Shown here one piece after another: positions 9,348 to 16,523 of a DNA stretch of 56,837 nt. Numbering within the stretch: the first letter of the stretch is position 1; every line of letters starts with the position of its first letter. The notes beneath the pieces are model-generated. The model searched no databases. It was given only the letters and a program-made list of their open reading frames with translations, and was not told where the DNA came from. This DNA comes from CAZJYI01 sp964550025 (lineage in GTDB: Bacteria > Verrucomicrobiota > Kiritimatiellia > UBA8416 > CAYOBW01), in assembly GCA_964550025.1 (NCBI GenBank), contig CAZJYI010000067.1, positions 1 through 56,837 on the forward strand, read 5' to 3'. Made by a program: the position numbers and the translations under genes.

Positions 9348-9978
9348 GAACAACCTCCTCCCCCTCTCTGCCCTGCAGCACATCATGTTCTGCGAGCGGC
9401 AGTGTGCGTTGATCCACCTCGAGCAGGTGTGGACCGAGAACCGGCTGACGGTGGAGGGGCGACATCTGCACGAGCGGGTGGACGCGCGGGGCGGAGAATC
9501 GCGCGGGGACGTGCGGACCGAGTACGGGGTGTTCGTGCGGTCGCTGCGGCTGGGCATCTCGGGGATCGCGGACGCGGTGGAGTTTTGCCGCGAGGAGGAC
9601 GGGCTGTGGCGGCCGTTTCCTGTCGAGTACAAGCGCGGCAGACCTAAGAAGGGCCACAGCGACGAGGTGCAGCTCTGCGCTCAGGCGATGTGCCTTGAGG
9701 AGATGTTGGACATCGAGGTGCCGGAGGGCGCCCTGTTCTACGGGAAGACCCGGCGCAGGGCAGACGTGCTCTTCGATTCGTCCCTGAGAAGCCTGACGGA
9801 GAACGCCGCCCGACGCTTGCACGACCTGATCGACTCCGAGACGACACCGGCGGCCGACTTCGGTCCAAAGTGCCGGAACTGCTCGCTCAAAGACACCTGC
9901 ATGCCGCGGCTGACCGAGGACCGGGGCCGCGTAAACGGCTATCTCGCGGCGGCAACGCACGAAGGAAATGCGACATGA
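9337..9978 (+). CDS. cas4: CRISPR adaptation exonuclease Cas4 (RecB family, Fe-S)
   Basis: RecB-like nuclease that trims prespacers and sets PAM orientation together with Cas1-Cas2. The protein has 213 residues from ATG 9337. Four Fe-S cysteines are visible: Cys19 (in FCERQC), and Cys179, Cys182 and Cys188 in KCRNCSLKDTC. Nuclease residues are His45 (GRHLHERV), Asp79 (GIADAVEF) and Glu97-x-Lys99 (VEYKRG), followed by Gln112. It starts 11 bp inside the preceding HEAT-nuclease gene and ends in an ATGA overlap with cas1, giving tight translational coupling of three genes. Confidence 0.96.
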   Translation: MYSENNLLPLSALQHIMFCERQCALIHLEQVWTENRLTVEGRHLHERVDARGGESRGDVRTEYGVFVRSLRLGISGIADAVEFCREEDGLWRPFPVEYKRGRPKKGHSDEVQLCAQAMCLEEMLDIEVPEGALFYGKTRRRADVLFDSSLRSLTENAARRLHDLIDSETTPAADFGPKCRNCSLKDTCMPRLTEDRGRVNGYLAAATHEGNAT

Positions 9979-11006
9979 AGAAACTGCTGAACACGCTGTA
10001 CGTGACAACGGACGGCGCCTACCTGGCCAAGGAAGGCGAGTCGGTGGTCGTGCGCGTGGACCATGAAGTGAAGCTGCGTGTGCCGATCCACTCCCTGGGC
10101 GGCATCGTCTGTTTCGGCCAGGTGTCTTGCAGCCCGTACCTGATGGCATTCTGTGCAAAACGTGATGTGACCATCACGCATCTCAGCCAATACGGCCGCT
10201 TCCTGGCGCGGGTGGAAGGGCCGACCAGCGGCAACGTGTTGCTGCGGCGCGCCCAATATCGGCGGGCGGACTGCGAGGAAGACGCCGTCGGCATTGCACG
10301 TGCCGTCGTCATCGGGAAGGTGGCCAACGCGCGCAAAGTCCTGCAACGCGGACTGCGCGACCATGACGCCAACAAGGGCCTCGAAGGGGTGGAAGAGAAC
10401 GTCCGGCGATTGGGGTACTGCCTGCGCAAACTGCAGAACGACATGCCGCTGGATGCGCTTCGCGGCGTCGAGGGGGACGCATCCAAGGCCTACTTTGCCA
10501 GTTTCGACGCGTTGATCACGTCGCAGAAGGACGGTTTCGAATTCCGAGGCCGCAACCGCCGTCCGCCCATGGACAACGTCAACTGCCTGCTGTCGTTCAT
10601 CTACACGCTCCTGGTGCACGACTGCCGTTCGGCGCTTGAGACGGTGGGGCTGGACCCGCAGGTGGGCTACCTGCACGCGGAACGTCCCGGGCGTCCGAGC
10701 CTGGCGCTGGACCTGATGGAGGAGTTCCGCGCGCCCTTCGCCGACCGCCTGGTGCTGTCGCTCATCAACCGTCAGCAGGTCAAGCCGGCCGGATTCGAGC
10801 AGAGCGAGGCGGGCGGAGTGAGCATGGACGACAAGACGCGCAAGGAGGTCCTTGTGGCCTATCAGAAGCGAAAACAGGAAGAGATCGAACACCCGTTCCT
10901 CGGCGAAAAGACAAGAATCGGCCTGCTGTTCCACCTGCAGGCCATGCTGCTGGCCAGGTACCTCAGGGGAGATCTGGACGGGTATCCGGCCTTTCTGTGG
11001 AAATAG
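9975..11006 (+). CDS. cas1: CRISPR integrase Cas1 (type I-C)
   Basis: Metal-dependent integrase that inserts new spacers at the leader end of the array. The protein has 343 residues from ATG 9975, in ATGA overlap with cas4. The N-terminal beta domain starts MKKLLNTLYVTTDGAYL. The metal-site residues are Glu166 (RGVEGDAS), His234 (GYLHAERPGRPS) and Asp246 (LALDLMEEFR). The C-terminal HPFLGEKTRIGLLFHLQAMLLARYL is typical of I-C Cas1. cas2 follows 12 bp downstream. Confidence 0.97.
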   Translation: MKKLLNTLYVTTDGAYLAKEGESVVVRVDHEVKLRVPIHSLGGIVCFGQVSCSPYLMAFCAKRDVTITHLSQYGRFLARVEGPTSGNVLLRRAQYRRADCEEDAVGIARAVVIGKVANARKVLQRGLRDHDANKGLEGVEENVRRLGYCLRKLQNDMPLDALRGVEGDASKAYFASFDALITSQKDGFEFRGRNRRPPMDNVNCLLSFIYTLLVHDCRSALETVGLDPQVGYLHAERPGRPSLALDLMEEFRAPFADRLVLSLINRQQVKPAGFEQSEAGGVSMDDKTRKEVLVAYQKRKQEEIEHPFLGEKTRIGLLFHLQAMLLARYLRGDLDGYPAFLWK

Positions 11007-11018
11007 GGAGACAGCGCG

Positions 11019-11312
11019 ATGATGATACTGGTCAGCTACGATGTCAGCACGGTGAACCGTGCGGGGCGCCGGCGTCTGCGGCGCGTGGCCAAAGCCTGTG
11101 AAGGCTACGGTGTGCGCGTGCAGAACTCCGTCTTCGAATGCGACCTCGACCCGGCGCAGTGGGCCGAGCTCGAACACAAACTGCTCGGAATCATCGACGA
11201 AGACCAGGACAGCCTGCGCTTCTATTTCCTGGGCAGCAACTGGCGGAGAAAGATCGAACACCACGGAACAAAGGCCGCGATCGACCTCTTCGAAGACACG
11301 CTCCTCGTATGA
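11019..11312 (+). CDS. cas2: CRISPR adaptation protein Cas2
   Basis: Structural partner that bridges two Cas1 dimers during spacer integration. The protein has 97 residues with the ferredoxin-like start MMILVSYDVST, including the conserved Asp of YDV, and the edge strand LRFYFLGSNW. The first ATG (11019) and the next codon (11022) are both possible starts; GGGAGA lies just upstream. It is last in the cas operon and is followed directly by the leader. Confidence 0.97.
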   Translation: MMILVSYDVSTVNRAGRRRLRRVAKACEGYGVRVQNSVFECDLDPAQWAELEHKLLGIIDEDQDSLRFYFLGSNWRRKIEHHGTKAAIDLFEDTLLV

Positions 11313-11517
11313 TACGAAAGGAAGCCGCGCGAACCCCAAGCACACAGCCAGAAGCAGGGGGGATCGCGCAGCACTCACACGTTGTTCTTTGACAACATGT
11401 TATGACGGAACACGCCGGAATCCTGCCGGCTCAGACTCACAGTACCCGCACCCAAGACCCCGGTATCGCGCAAACCAGCGGCTTGCACCTTGCCGCTCAA
11501 CAAGTTACAGTACACCA
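11313..11517 (+). promoter_or_regulatory. CRISPR leader
   Basis: 205 bp between the cas2 stop and the first repeat, with no gene. It contains a comparatively AT-rich core with a perfect TTGACA at 11389-11394, which has no good -10 at 17 nt, and a short inverted repeat GTTGT/ACAAC at 11381-11396. By position it should carry the array promoter and the integration signals. The exact promoter cannot be fixed by eye. Confidence 0.7.
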
Positions 11518-12473
11518 GTCGCCCCTCGCGCAGGGGCGTGGATTGAAACCACAGACATTCCGCCCGTTGCCTGTCCGTTGTGTCGCCCCTCGCGCAGGGG
11601 CGTGGATTGAAACCAAGCGTCACGAGTACTGTATCACGCCAGCTAGCCAGATGTCGCCCCTCGCGCAGGGGCGTGGATTGAAACCTTCTTGGCGGCACGG
11701 TCTGCGGCCTTCTTGGCGTCGCCCCTCGCGCAGGGGCGTGGATTGAAACGAGCGTGACGGGGCGGCCGTCGGCGGAGTACTCGGGTCGCCCCTCGCGCAG
11801 GGGCGTGGATTGAAACCGCCGCCTGCACCCTGCGGGCCGTTGCACACAAGGTCGCCCCTCGCGCAGGGGCGTGGATTGAAACACGCTCACTAACATCGTC
11901 GGGTCGACGACGAACCTGTCGCCCCTCGCGCAGGGGCGTGGATTGAAACACGAAGCTCAACAACCAGGGCGAGCACCGCGCGTCAGTCGCCCCTCGCGCA
12001 GGGGCGTGGATTGAAACTGGTTGCCTGCACCGCCGCCCCCGCTGCCCTCTCGTCGCCCCTCGCGCAGGGGCGTGGATTGAAACACATGTAATAGAACAGA
12101 CCAAACACGTAATACTTGTCGCCCCTCGCGCAGGGGCGTGGATTGAAACCTCTGCGTGCTGCTGTATCGTCTGGTGCCGCCCTGGTCGCCCCTCGCGCAG
12201 GGGCGTGGATTGAAACCTTATCGCTCATCGGTTCACGCTCGAGACGCAAGTCGCCCCTCGCGCAGGGGCGTGGATTGAAACCAGTAGTCCACACACCATT
12301 GCAACACACGGCGCAAGTCGCCCCTCGCGCAGGGGCGTGGATTGAAACCAAGGGTTCGCGGTGCTGTGCGGGATGCATGTGGTCGCCCCTCGCGCAGGGG
12401 CGTGGATTGAAACACCATTGTCCCCGAGAGTGTCCCCGCGGAACCCAGTCGCCCCTCGCGCAGGGGCGTGAAC
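11518..12473 (+). CRISPR. Type I-C CRISPR array, 14 intact repeats plus a truncated terminal repeat
   Basis: The 32-bp repeat begins GTCGCCCCTCGCGCAGGGGC and ends GTGGATTGAAAC. It starts at 11518, 11582, 11653, 11718, 11785, 11851, 11918, 11986, 12052, 12118, 12185, 12250, 12317 and 12382; all 14 copies look identical. The GCCCCT/AGGGGC stem is the hairpin expected for Cas5c cleavage. The 14 spacers are 32-39 bp (spacer 2 is 39), all different. The fifteenth repeat (12448-12473) has lost GATTGA, marking the distal end. The leader side is next to cas2, so the newest spacers are at low coordinates. Spacer 9 (12084-12117) is clearly AT-rich compared with the rest. I saw no spacer matching elsewhere in the window. 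Confidence 0.98.
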
Positions 12474-12793
12474 CCCCTTCGCCCAATTCGCGGTCCCGTC
12501 TCCCCTCGCGCAGAGACATGGGCTGCGGGGGTGGGGGCTGCGGCGGTCCAACGGTTAGTGCCATTCGAGGAGCAGTTTTCTCTGCGGCCCGGCGAGGAGC
12601 TCGGTGTTGGAATAGGTCGTATGGGTCCTATAAGTCGTATTCTCCGCATCCCCGCCTTCCTCACTCGTGGTCGCCACCGGCCACTCGTCACTCGTCACCC
12701 GCCACACAATCTCCTTGCTCTCCCCCCCGTGTAGCGAATAGGCTTTTAGAGCCGGCGATTCGGTGGTTGTTGGGGCGTATTGGGAGCTTGTGC
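12474..12793. repeat. Decayed array end and heptanucleotide remnants
   Basis: No gene is supportable in these 320 bp. At 12498-12520 a further, heavily mutated repeat is visible (gtctcccctcgcgcagagac). At about 12616-12645 there are 7-nt-phased units around cgtatgggtcctataagtcg, and at about 12675-12705 units of ccactcg/tcactcg/tcacccg. The rest is featureless up to the start of the phosphoesterase gene. Confidence 0.7.
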
Positions 12794-14752
12794 ATGAGGT
12801 ATGCTTTCGTCTCGGACATCCACGCCAACCTCCAGGCGTGGCAGGCGACGCGGGATGACATCTCGTCTCAGGGCGTGGACAACATTATCTGCCTTGGCGA
12901 CGTTGTGGGGTACGGTCCCCGTCCCGCCGAGACACTGGCCGCCGTCCGGGAAGACGTGGACTACTTCGTCATCGGCAACCACGATGCCGTCGTGGCCGAC
13001 ATGTTCGACGTCGACCTTTTCACGGACGACGCGCAGGCGATGATACGCTGGACGGCCGGGCACCTCGGCCAGGACACGATCGAGCTCTTCCAGAGCATGC
13101 CGTACGTGGTCCGCCTGGAATGCGACAACATCACCGCACTCTGCACGCACGGTGCATTGCCCGAACCGGAGGAGTTCAACTACATCTTCGACGAGGAAGA
13201 GGCCAGCGAAACATGGCAGGCGTGCGAGGAACGATTGGTTTTTGTCGGTCACACGCATGTCCCGCAGGTGGACGTGCTGGACAGCCATGACCGCTACTCG
13301 CGTCCCACCGAGGGCGCGCTCAGCATCGAGGCCGACAAGCGCTACATCGTCAACGTCGGCAGTGTCGGCATGCCCCGCACGGGAGACACGCGCGCATGCT
13401 ACTGCATCTACGACGACGAGACGCGGCTCGTGTCGTGGCGTCTCGTGGCGTACGACCTCTCGGCGCTGCGTACCGACGTCGCTCAACGGCTCGCCAACGT
13501 AAGCGGACGCCGCAGGATCCTCTCGACCTTTGATTTCGACGTCCCGACATCGGCGCGCGACCAGTTGGACTTCACTCCGCGCAAGAAGATCACCCTAAGG
13601 CGGCGCTCACGCATGCAGCCGAAACCGTTCGTCCAGTCCGGCACCGTCATCGCGCACCGCGACCAGTTGCCGGCCGGTGCACTTTCCTCGGCCGTCGAAC
13701 GCCCCACATCGCAGCAGCGCAAGAAGGAGAACAAGATCGCGCTCACCGTGGCCGGCATCGTGGCCGGGCTTTTGGCGCTGATCATGATTATCGGCGTCAT
13801 CTATGTCGCGCTGAACGAGCCCGAGCGGCCGCCACGCCGCCGCCGCAGATCCGCCGCCAAACCGAAAGAACCCGACGAGCTGGCGGCTCTTGAGAAGGCG
13901 CTCGCACCCGGTGCGCCCCGACCGCGTGTGGCACCAGACGGACCGGGCCCGGGCAGCCGCACGGCGGATAGTCAGACGCCGCCCGAGCCCAGAAAGCCCC
14001 CACCCCGCCCCGCCCCACCGTCACCAGCGGCCGTGGCGCTGGGCATGGTCAAGCTCGTCGACTTCGCCAGGGACAATCCCGACAACAAGATCGCGGTCTA
14101 CAGCCGCATCGAGAAGATCATGCGGGACGCGCATGGAACGGCATACGAAGCCGCAACCGCGAAGCTCCGTCCCGCATACCACCGTGGCGGCGCCGAAGGC
14201 TTGGCCGGAGCCGTGAGCGCGGGGGAACCGCTGATTGCGCCGGGCGCGGAGTGGCGCTATCACGATGACGGAACGGACCTTGGCACGGAATGGCGCGCCA
14301 CCGAATACGACGACACGGAGTGGCCGACCGGCGCGGCGCAATTCGGATACGGTGACGACGACGAGACCACCAAGATCGAATTCGGGCCGGACGCGAATAA
14401 CAAGTTCCCGACGGCCTACTTCCGCCATGCGTTTGACGTGCTGAAGCCGGAGCGCTTCGCCGACTTGTATTTCCGCATCCTGCGAGACGACGGGATCGTC
14501 CTCTACCTCAACGGCAGAGAGATCGCCAGGAGCAACATGCCGGCGGGAGAAGTCACGTACGAGAGCAAGGCCGGCAAGGCGATCAGCGGCGACGAGGAGA
14601 AGCGCTACGTGGCCGCCGCCCTCGGCACCAACATTCTCGCCCGGGGCCGCAACGTGCTGGCCGCCGAACTGCACCAGCACGGTCCCGGCAGCAGCGACAT
14701 GAGTTTCGATTTCGAGTTGCTTGGCATCCCCGGCGAGGAACCGGCGCCATGA
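12794..14752 (+). CDS. Membrane-anchored calcineurin-like phosphoesterase with C-terminal extracytoplasmic domain
   Basis: 652 residues from ATG 12794; upstream in-frame sequence is CRISPR array and is not coding. Residues 1-240 are a metallophosphoesterase: SDIHANLQ (Asp8, His10), LGDVVGYGP (Asp36), GNHDAVV (Asn62-His63), CTHGALPEPEE and GHTHVP. One transmembrane helix spans about 314-340 (VAGIVAGLLALIMIIGVIYV). A Pro/Arg-rich linker follows, then about 483-650 a beta-rich region (ADLYFRILRDDGIVLYLNGREI) that resembles the jelly-roll domain found on secreted proteins of this type of bacterium. The enzyme domain would be cytoplasmic and the C-terminal domain outside. The substrate is unknown. 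The stop overlaps the next start as ATGA, so the two genes are probably co-translated. Confidence 0.88.
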   Translation: MRYAFVSDIHANLQAWQATRDDISSQGVDNIICLGDVVGYGPRPAETLAAVREDVDYFVIGNHDAVVADMFDVDLFTDDAQAMIRWTAGHLGQDTIELFQSMPYVVRLECDNITALCTHGALPEPEEFNYIFDEEEASETWQACEERLVFVGHTHVPQVDVLDSHDRYSRPTEGALSIEADKRYIVNVGSVGMPRTGDTRACYCIYDDETRLVSWRLVAYDLSALRTDVAQRLANVSGRRRILSTFDFDVPTSARDQLDFTPRKKITLRRRSRMQPKPFVQSGTVIAHRDQLPAGALSSAVERPTSQQRKKENKIALTVAGIVAGLLALIMIIGVIYVALNEPERPPRRRRRSAAKPKEPDELAALEKALAPGAPRPRVAPDGPGPGSRTADSQTPPEPRKPPPRPAPPSPAAVALGMVKLVDFARDNPDNKIAVYSRIEKIMRDAHGTAYEAATAKLRPAYHRGGAEGLAGAVSAGEPLIAPGAEWRYHDDGTDLGTEWRATEYDDTEWPTGAAQFGYGDDDETTKIEFGPDANNKFPTAYFRHAFDVLKPERFADLYFRILRDDGIVLYLNGREIARSNMPAGEVTYESKAGKAISGDEEKRYVAAALGTNILARGRNVLAAELHQHGPGSSDMSFDFELLGIPGEEPAP

Positions 14753-15243
14753 GCGAGGCCCGGTTGGTTCGCAAGATCGTATCGGGGGGGCAGACCGGCG
14801 CGGACCGCGGCGGACTGGATGCGGCCCTCCGTGCGGGCGTCGAACACGGCGGGTGGTGTCCGCTCGGAAGAAGGGCCGAGGACGGCGCCATCCCGGAGCG
14901 CTACCGGCTGTCGGAAACGGACTCGGAAGAATACGTCATCCGCACGGAAGCCAACGTCATCGACAGCGACGCGACCCTCATTTTCTCGTACGGGGAACTG
15001 ACCGGCGGGTCGCTTTACACGGCGGAAATGTGTCAGTTCCACGACAAGCCGTTTCTGCACGTGGACCTCGCCGCGTCTCCGCGCGACGCCGCCCGGCAGG
15101 TGACACGGTTCCTCTCGGAACAGGCTTCGCGCCTGGGGCGGGCGCTGGCCGTCAACATCGCCGGAACACGCGGTAGCCAGGCGCCGAAGATCCGCGACGC
15201 GGTTGAGAAGATCGTGCTGGACGTCCTCGGGGAGAGTCAGTAG
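14749..15243 (+). CDS. cpYpsA / putative molybdenum-carrier-like nucleotide-binding protein
   Basis: 164 residues. The start VSGGQTGADRGGLDAAL is the signature of the circularly permuted YpsA (cpYpsA) Rossmann family, related to LOG/YpsA proteins; some members are annotated as molybdenum carrier proteins. Further family features are GGWCPLGRRAEDG and ATLIFSYGELTGGSLYTAEMC. No catalytic role is established. It is coupled to the upstream phosphoesterase by an ATGA overlap, which may hint at nucleotide-related chemistry, but that is inference. It is cytoplasmic, with no signal peptide. Confidence 0.85.
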   Translation: MSEARLVRKIVSGGQTGADRGGLDAALRAGVEHGGWCPLGRRAEDGAIPERYRLSETDSEEYVIRTEANVIDSDATLIFSYGELTGGSLYTAEMCQFHDKPFLHVDLAASPRDAARQVTRFLSEQASRLGRALAVNIAGTRGSQAPKIRDAVEKIVLDVLGESQ

Positions 15244-15298
15244 GTTCCGCGCTACGGGGGCACGCGGATCGGATATCCGCGCTACTGAGAGGCAACAG

Positions 15299-16270
15299 TT
15301 GCGTACAGCGGGGCATATCCGGAAGAACGTCCCAAACGGCGCTATCCCAGCACCGTTCTACCGCTACAAACGCTTCATGATCGACCGCTACGGGGAAGCG
15401 CTGTACCGCGTTCCAGTCGACCCGGGGTTCGGCTGCCCCAACCGAAGCGGCGCTTCGAGCCGCGGCTGCAGTTTCTGCCCGGCCGACGGTTCGAGAGCCC
15501 ACCAGACGTCGGGCGGCAAGACCGTGGAGGAACAGGTGGCGCTGGGGGTCGCGTTCGCGAAGAGACGGTACGGCGCGCGCCGCTTCATGGCCTACGTGCA
15601 GGCTTTCACGGGTACTTTTGCCCCGGCGGACGAGCAACGCCGCCTCCACGAGAAAATCCTCGCGGCGTTTCCGTTCGAGACAATCATCGTCGGAACGCGC
15701 CCCGACTGCCTGGCCGAAGAAACGCTCGAACTGCTGAGGGAGCTCAACGATAGACTGGAAGTCTGGGTCGAGCTCGGGATTCAGACCGTCCACGACGAGA
15801 CACTGAAGCGCATCAACCGGGGGCACGACTGGAAGGCGGGAAAGGGCGCCATCTTCGCTCTGAAGGAATCGGGTCTGATGGTGGCGGTCCACGTCATTCT
15901 CGGTCTGCCCGGCGAGAGCCGGGCGCATTTCGACGCGACCGCGACGGCCCTGGCCGGTCTGCCCATCGACGGCATCAAGATCCACAACCTGCACGTGGTG
16001 AAGGGGACGGCGCTGGCCGAGGAATACCTGGCGTCCCCTTTCCCCGTTTTCGGCGCACAGGAGTACGCCGGGATCCTGGCGTCATTCCTGCGCCGCCTGC
16101 CGGCACGCTTGCCGGTCATGCGGCTGTGCACGGACACGCCCGCGGAGGAGCTCATCGCACCACGCTGGTCCCTGTCGAAAAGCCAATTTCTGTCCTACCT
16201 GGAAAAGCTGCTGCTCCGCAACGGCTGGCGGCAGGGGGATCTCTGCCGCGGGGCATCAGTGGAAGAGTAG
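15299..16270 (+). CDS. YhcC-type (TIGR01212) radical SAM protein
   Basis: About 323 residues. Start TTG 15299 was chosen because GAGAGG lies about 6 nt upstream; an ATG at 15377 would remove the conserved YRYKRF motif, and the frame is open to 15203. YhcC signatures are FYRYKRFMIDRYGEALYRVP, GFGCPNRSGASSRGCSFC (cluster cysteines), YVQAFTGTFAP, GTRPDCL, VELGIQTVHDETLKRINRGH and GLPGESRAHF. The reaction is not known for this family. It is probably cytoplasmic. A 55-bp stretch with ATATCCGCGCTAC-type repeats separates it from the cpYpsA gene. Confidence 0.9.
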   Translation: MRTAGHIRKNVPNGAIPAPFYRYKRFMIDRYGEALYRVPVDPGFGCPNRSGASSRGCSFCPADGSRAHQTSGGKTVEEQVALGVAFAKRRYGARRFMAYVQAFTGTFAPADEQRRLHEKILAAFPFETIIVGTRPDCLAEETLELLRELNDRLEVWVELGIQTVHDETLKRINRGHDWKAGKGAIFALKESGLMVAVHVILGLPGESRAHFDATATALAGLPIDGIKIHNLHVVKGTALAEEYLASPFPVFGAQEYAGILASFLRRLPARLPVMRLCTDTPAEELIAPRWSLSKSQFLSYLEKLLLRNGWRQGDLCRGASVEE

Positions 16271-16458
16271 TGGGAGGTGGCGAGTGGCAAGTGGCGGGTG
16301 GGAGACGATGTGGAGAGCGGTCTCGCCCGGGAACTACGCACGCTCAGCGGCGTAGCGGTAGATAGACATTGGCCCATCTCCTTCGCCACTCGCCACTCGC
16401 CACTCGCCACCCGCCACTTGCCACTTGCCACTCGCCCCACTCCCCACTTGCCACTCCG
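16267..16458. repeat. Inverted pair of heptanucleotide arrays
   Basis: The left arm (about 16270-16302) has units such as gcgagtg, gcaagtg and gcgggtg. The right arm (about 16386-16458) has the complementary units ccactcg, ccacttg and ccacccg in 7-nt phase. The arms could pair into an imperfect long hairpin around a loop of about 80 nt. They fill the 253-bp gap before the glycosidase gene, whose own Shine-Dalgarno AAGGAGG is at 16513-16519. Nothing else is visible there. Confidence 0.8.
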
Positions 16459-16523
16459 CCCCGGAGTCGCGTAATCTCATCTCAATCCGATCCGGGATCA
16501 CATCACAGTACCAAGGAGGCACC

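Noticed and set aside
9939..11378. A 479-codon minus-strand frame opposite cas1 and cas2
   Set aside because: Shadow of the cas genes, whose motifs and overlaps are decisive.
11389..11417. TTGACA in the leader as a complete promoter
   Set aside because: There is no acceptable -10 at 16-18 nt; TATGAC at 11401 is too close.
11375..12564. Minus-strand frames through the array coding for repeated APARGAT-type peptides
   Set aside because: These are the CRISPR repeats read in reverse, not genes.
12116..12793. A reading frame continuous with the phosphoesterase gene but extending back through the CRISPR array
   Set aside because: It translates repeats as repeated SPLAQGRGLK-type peptides; the true start is ATG 12794.
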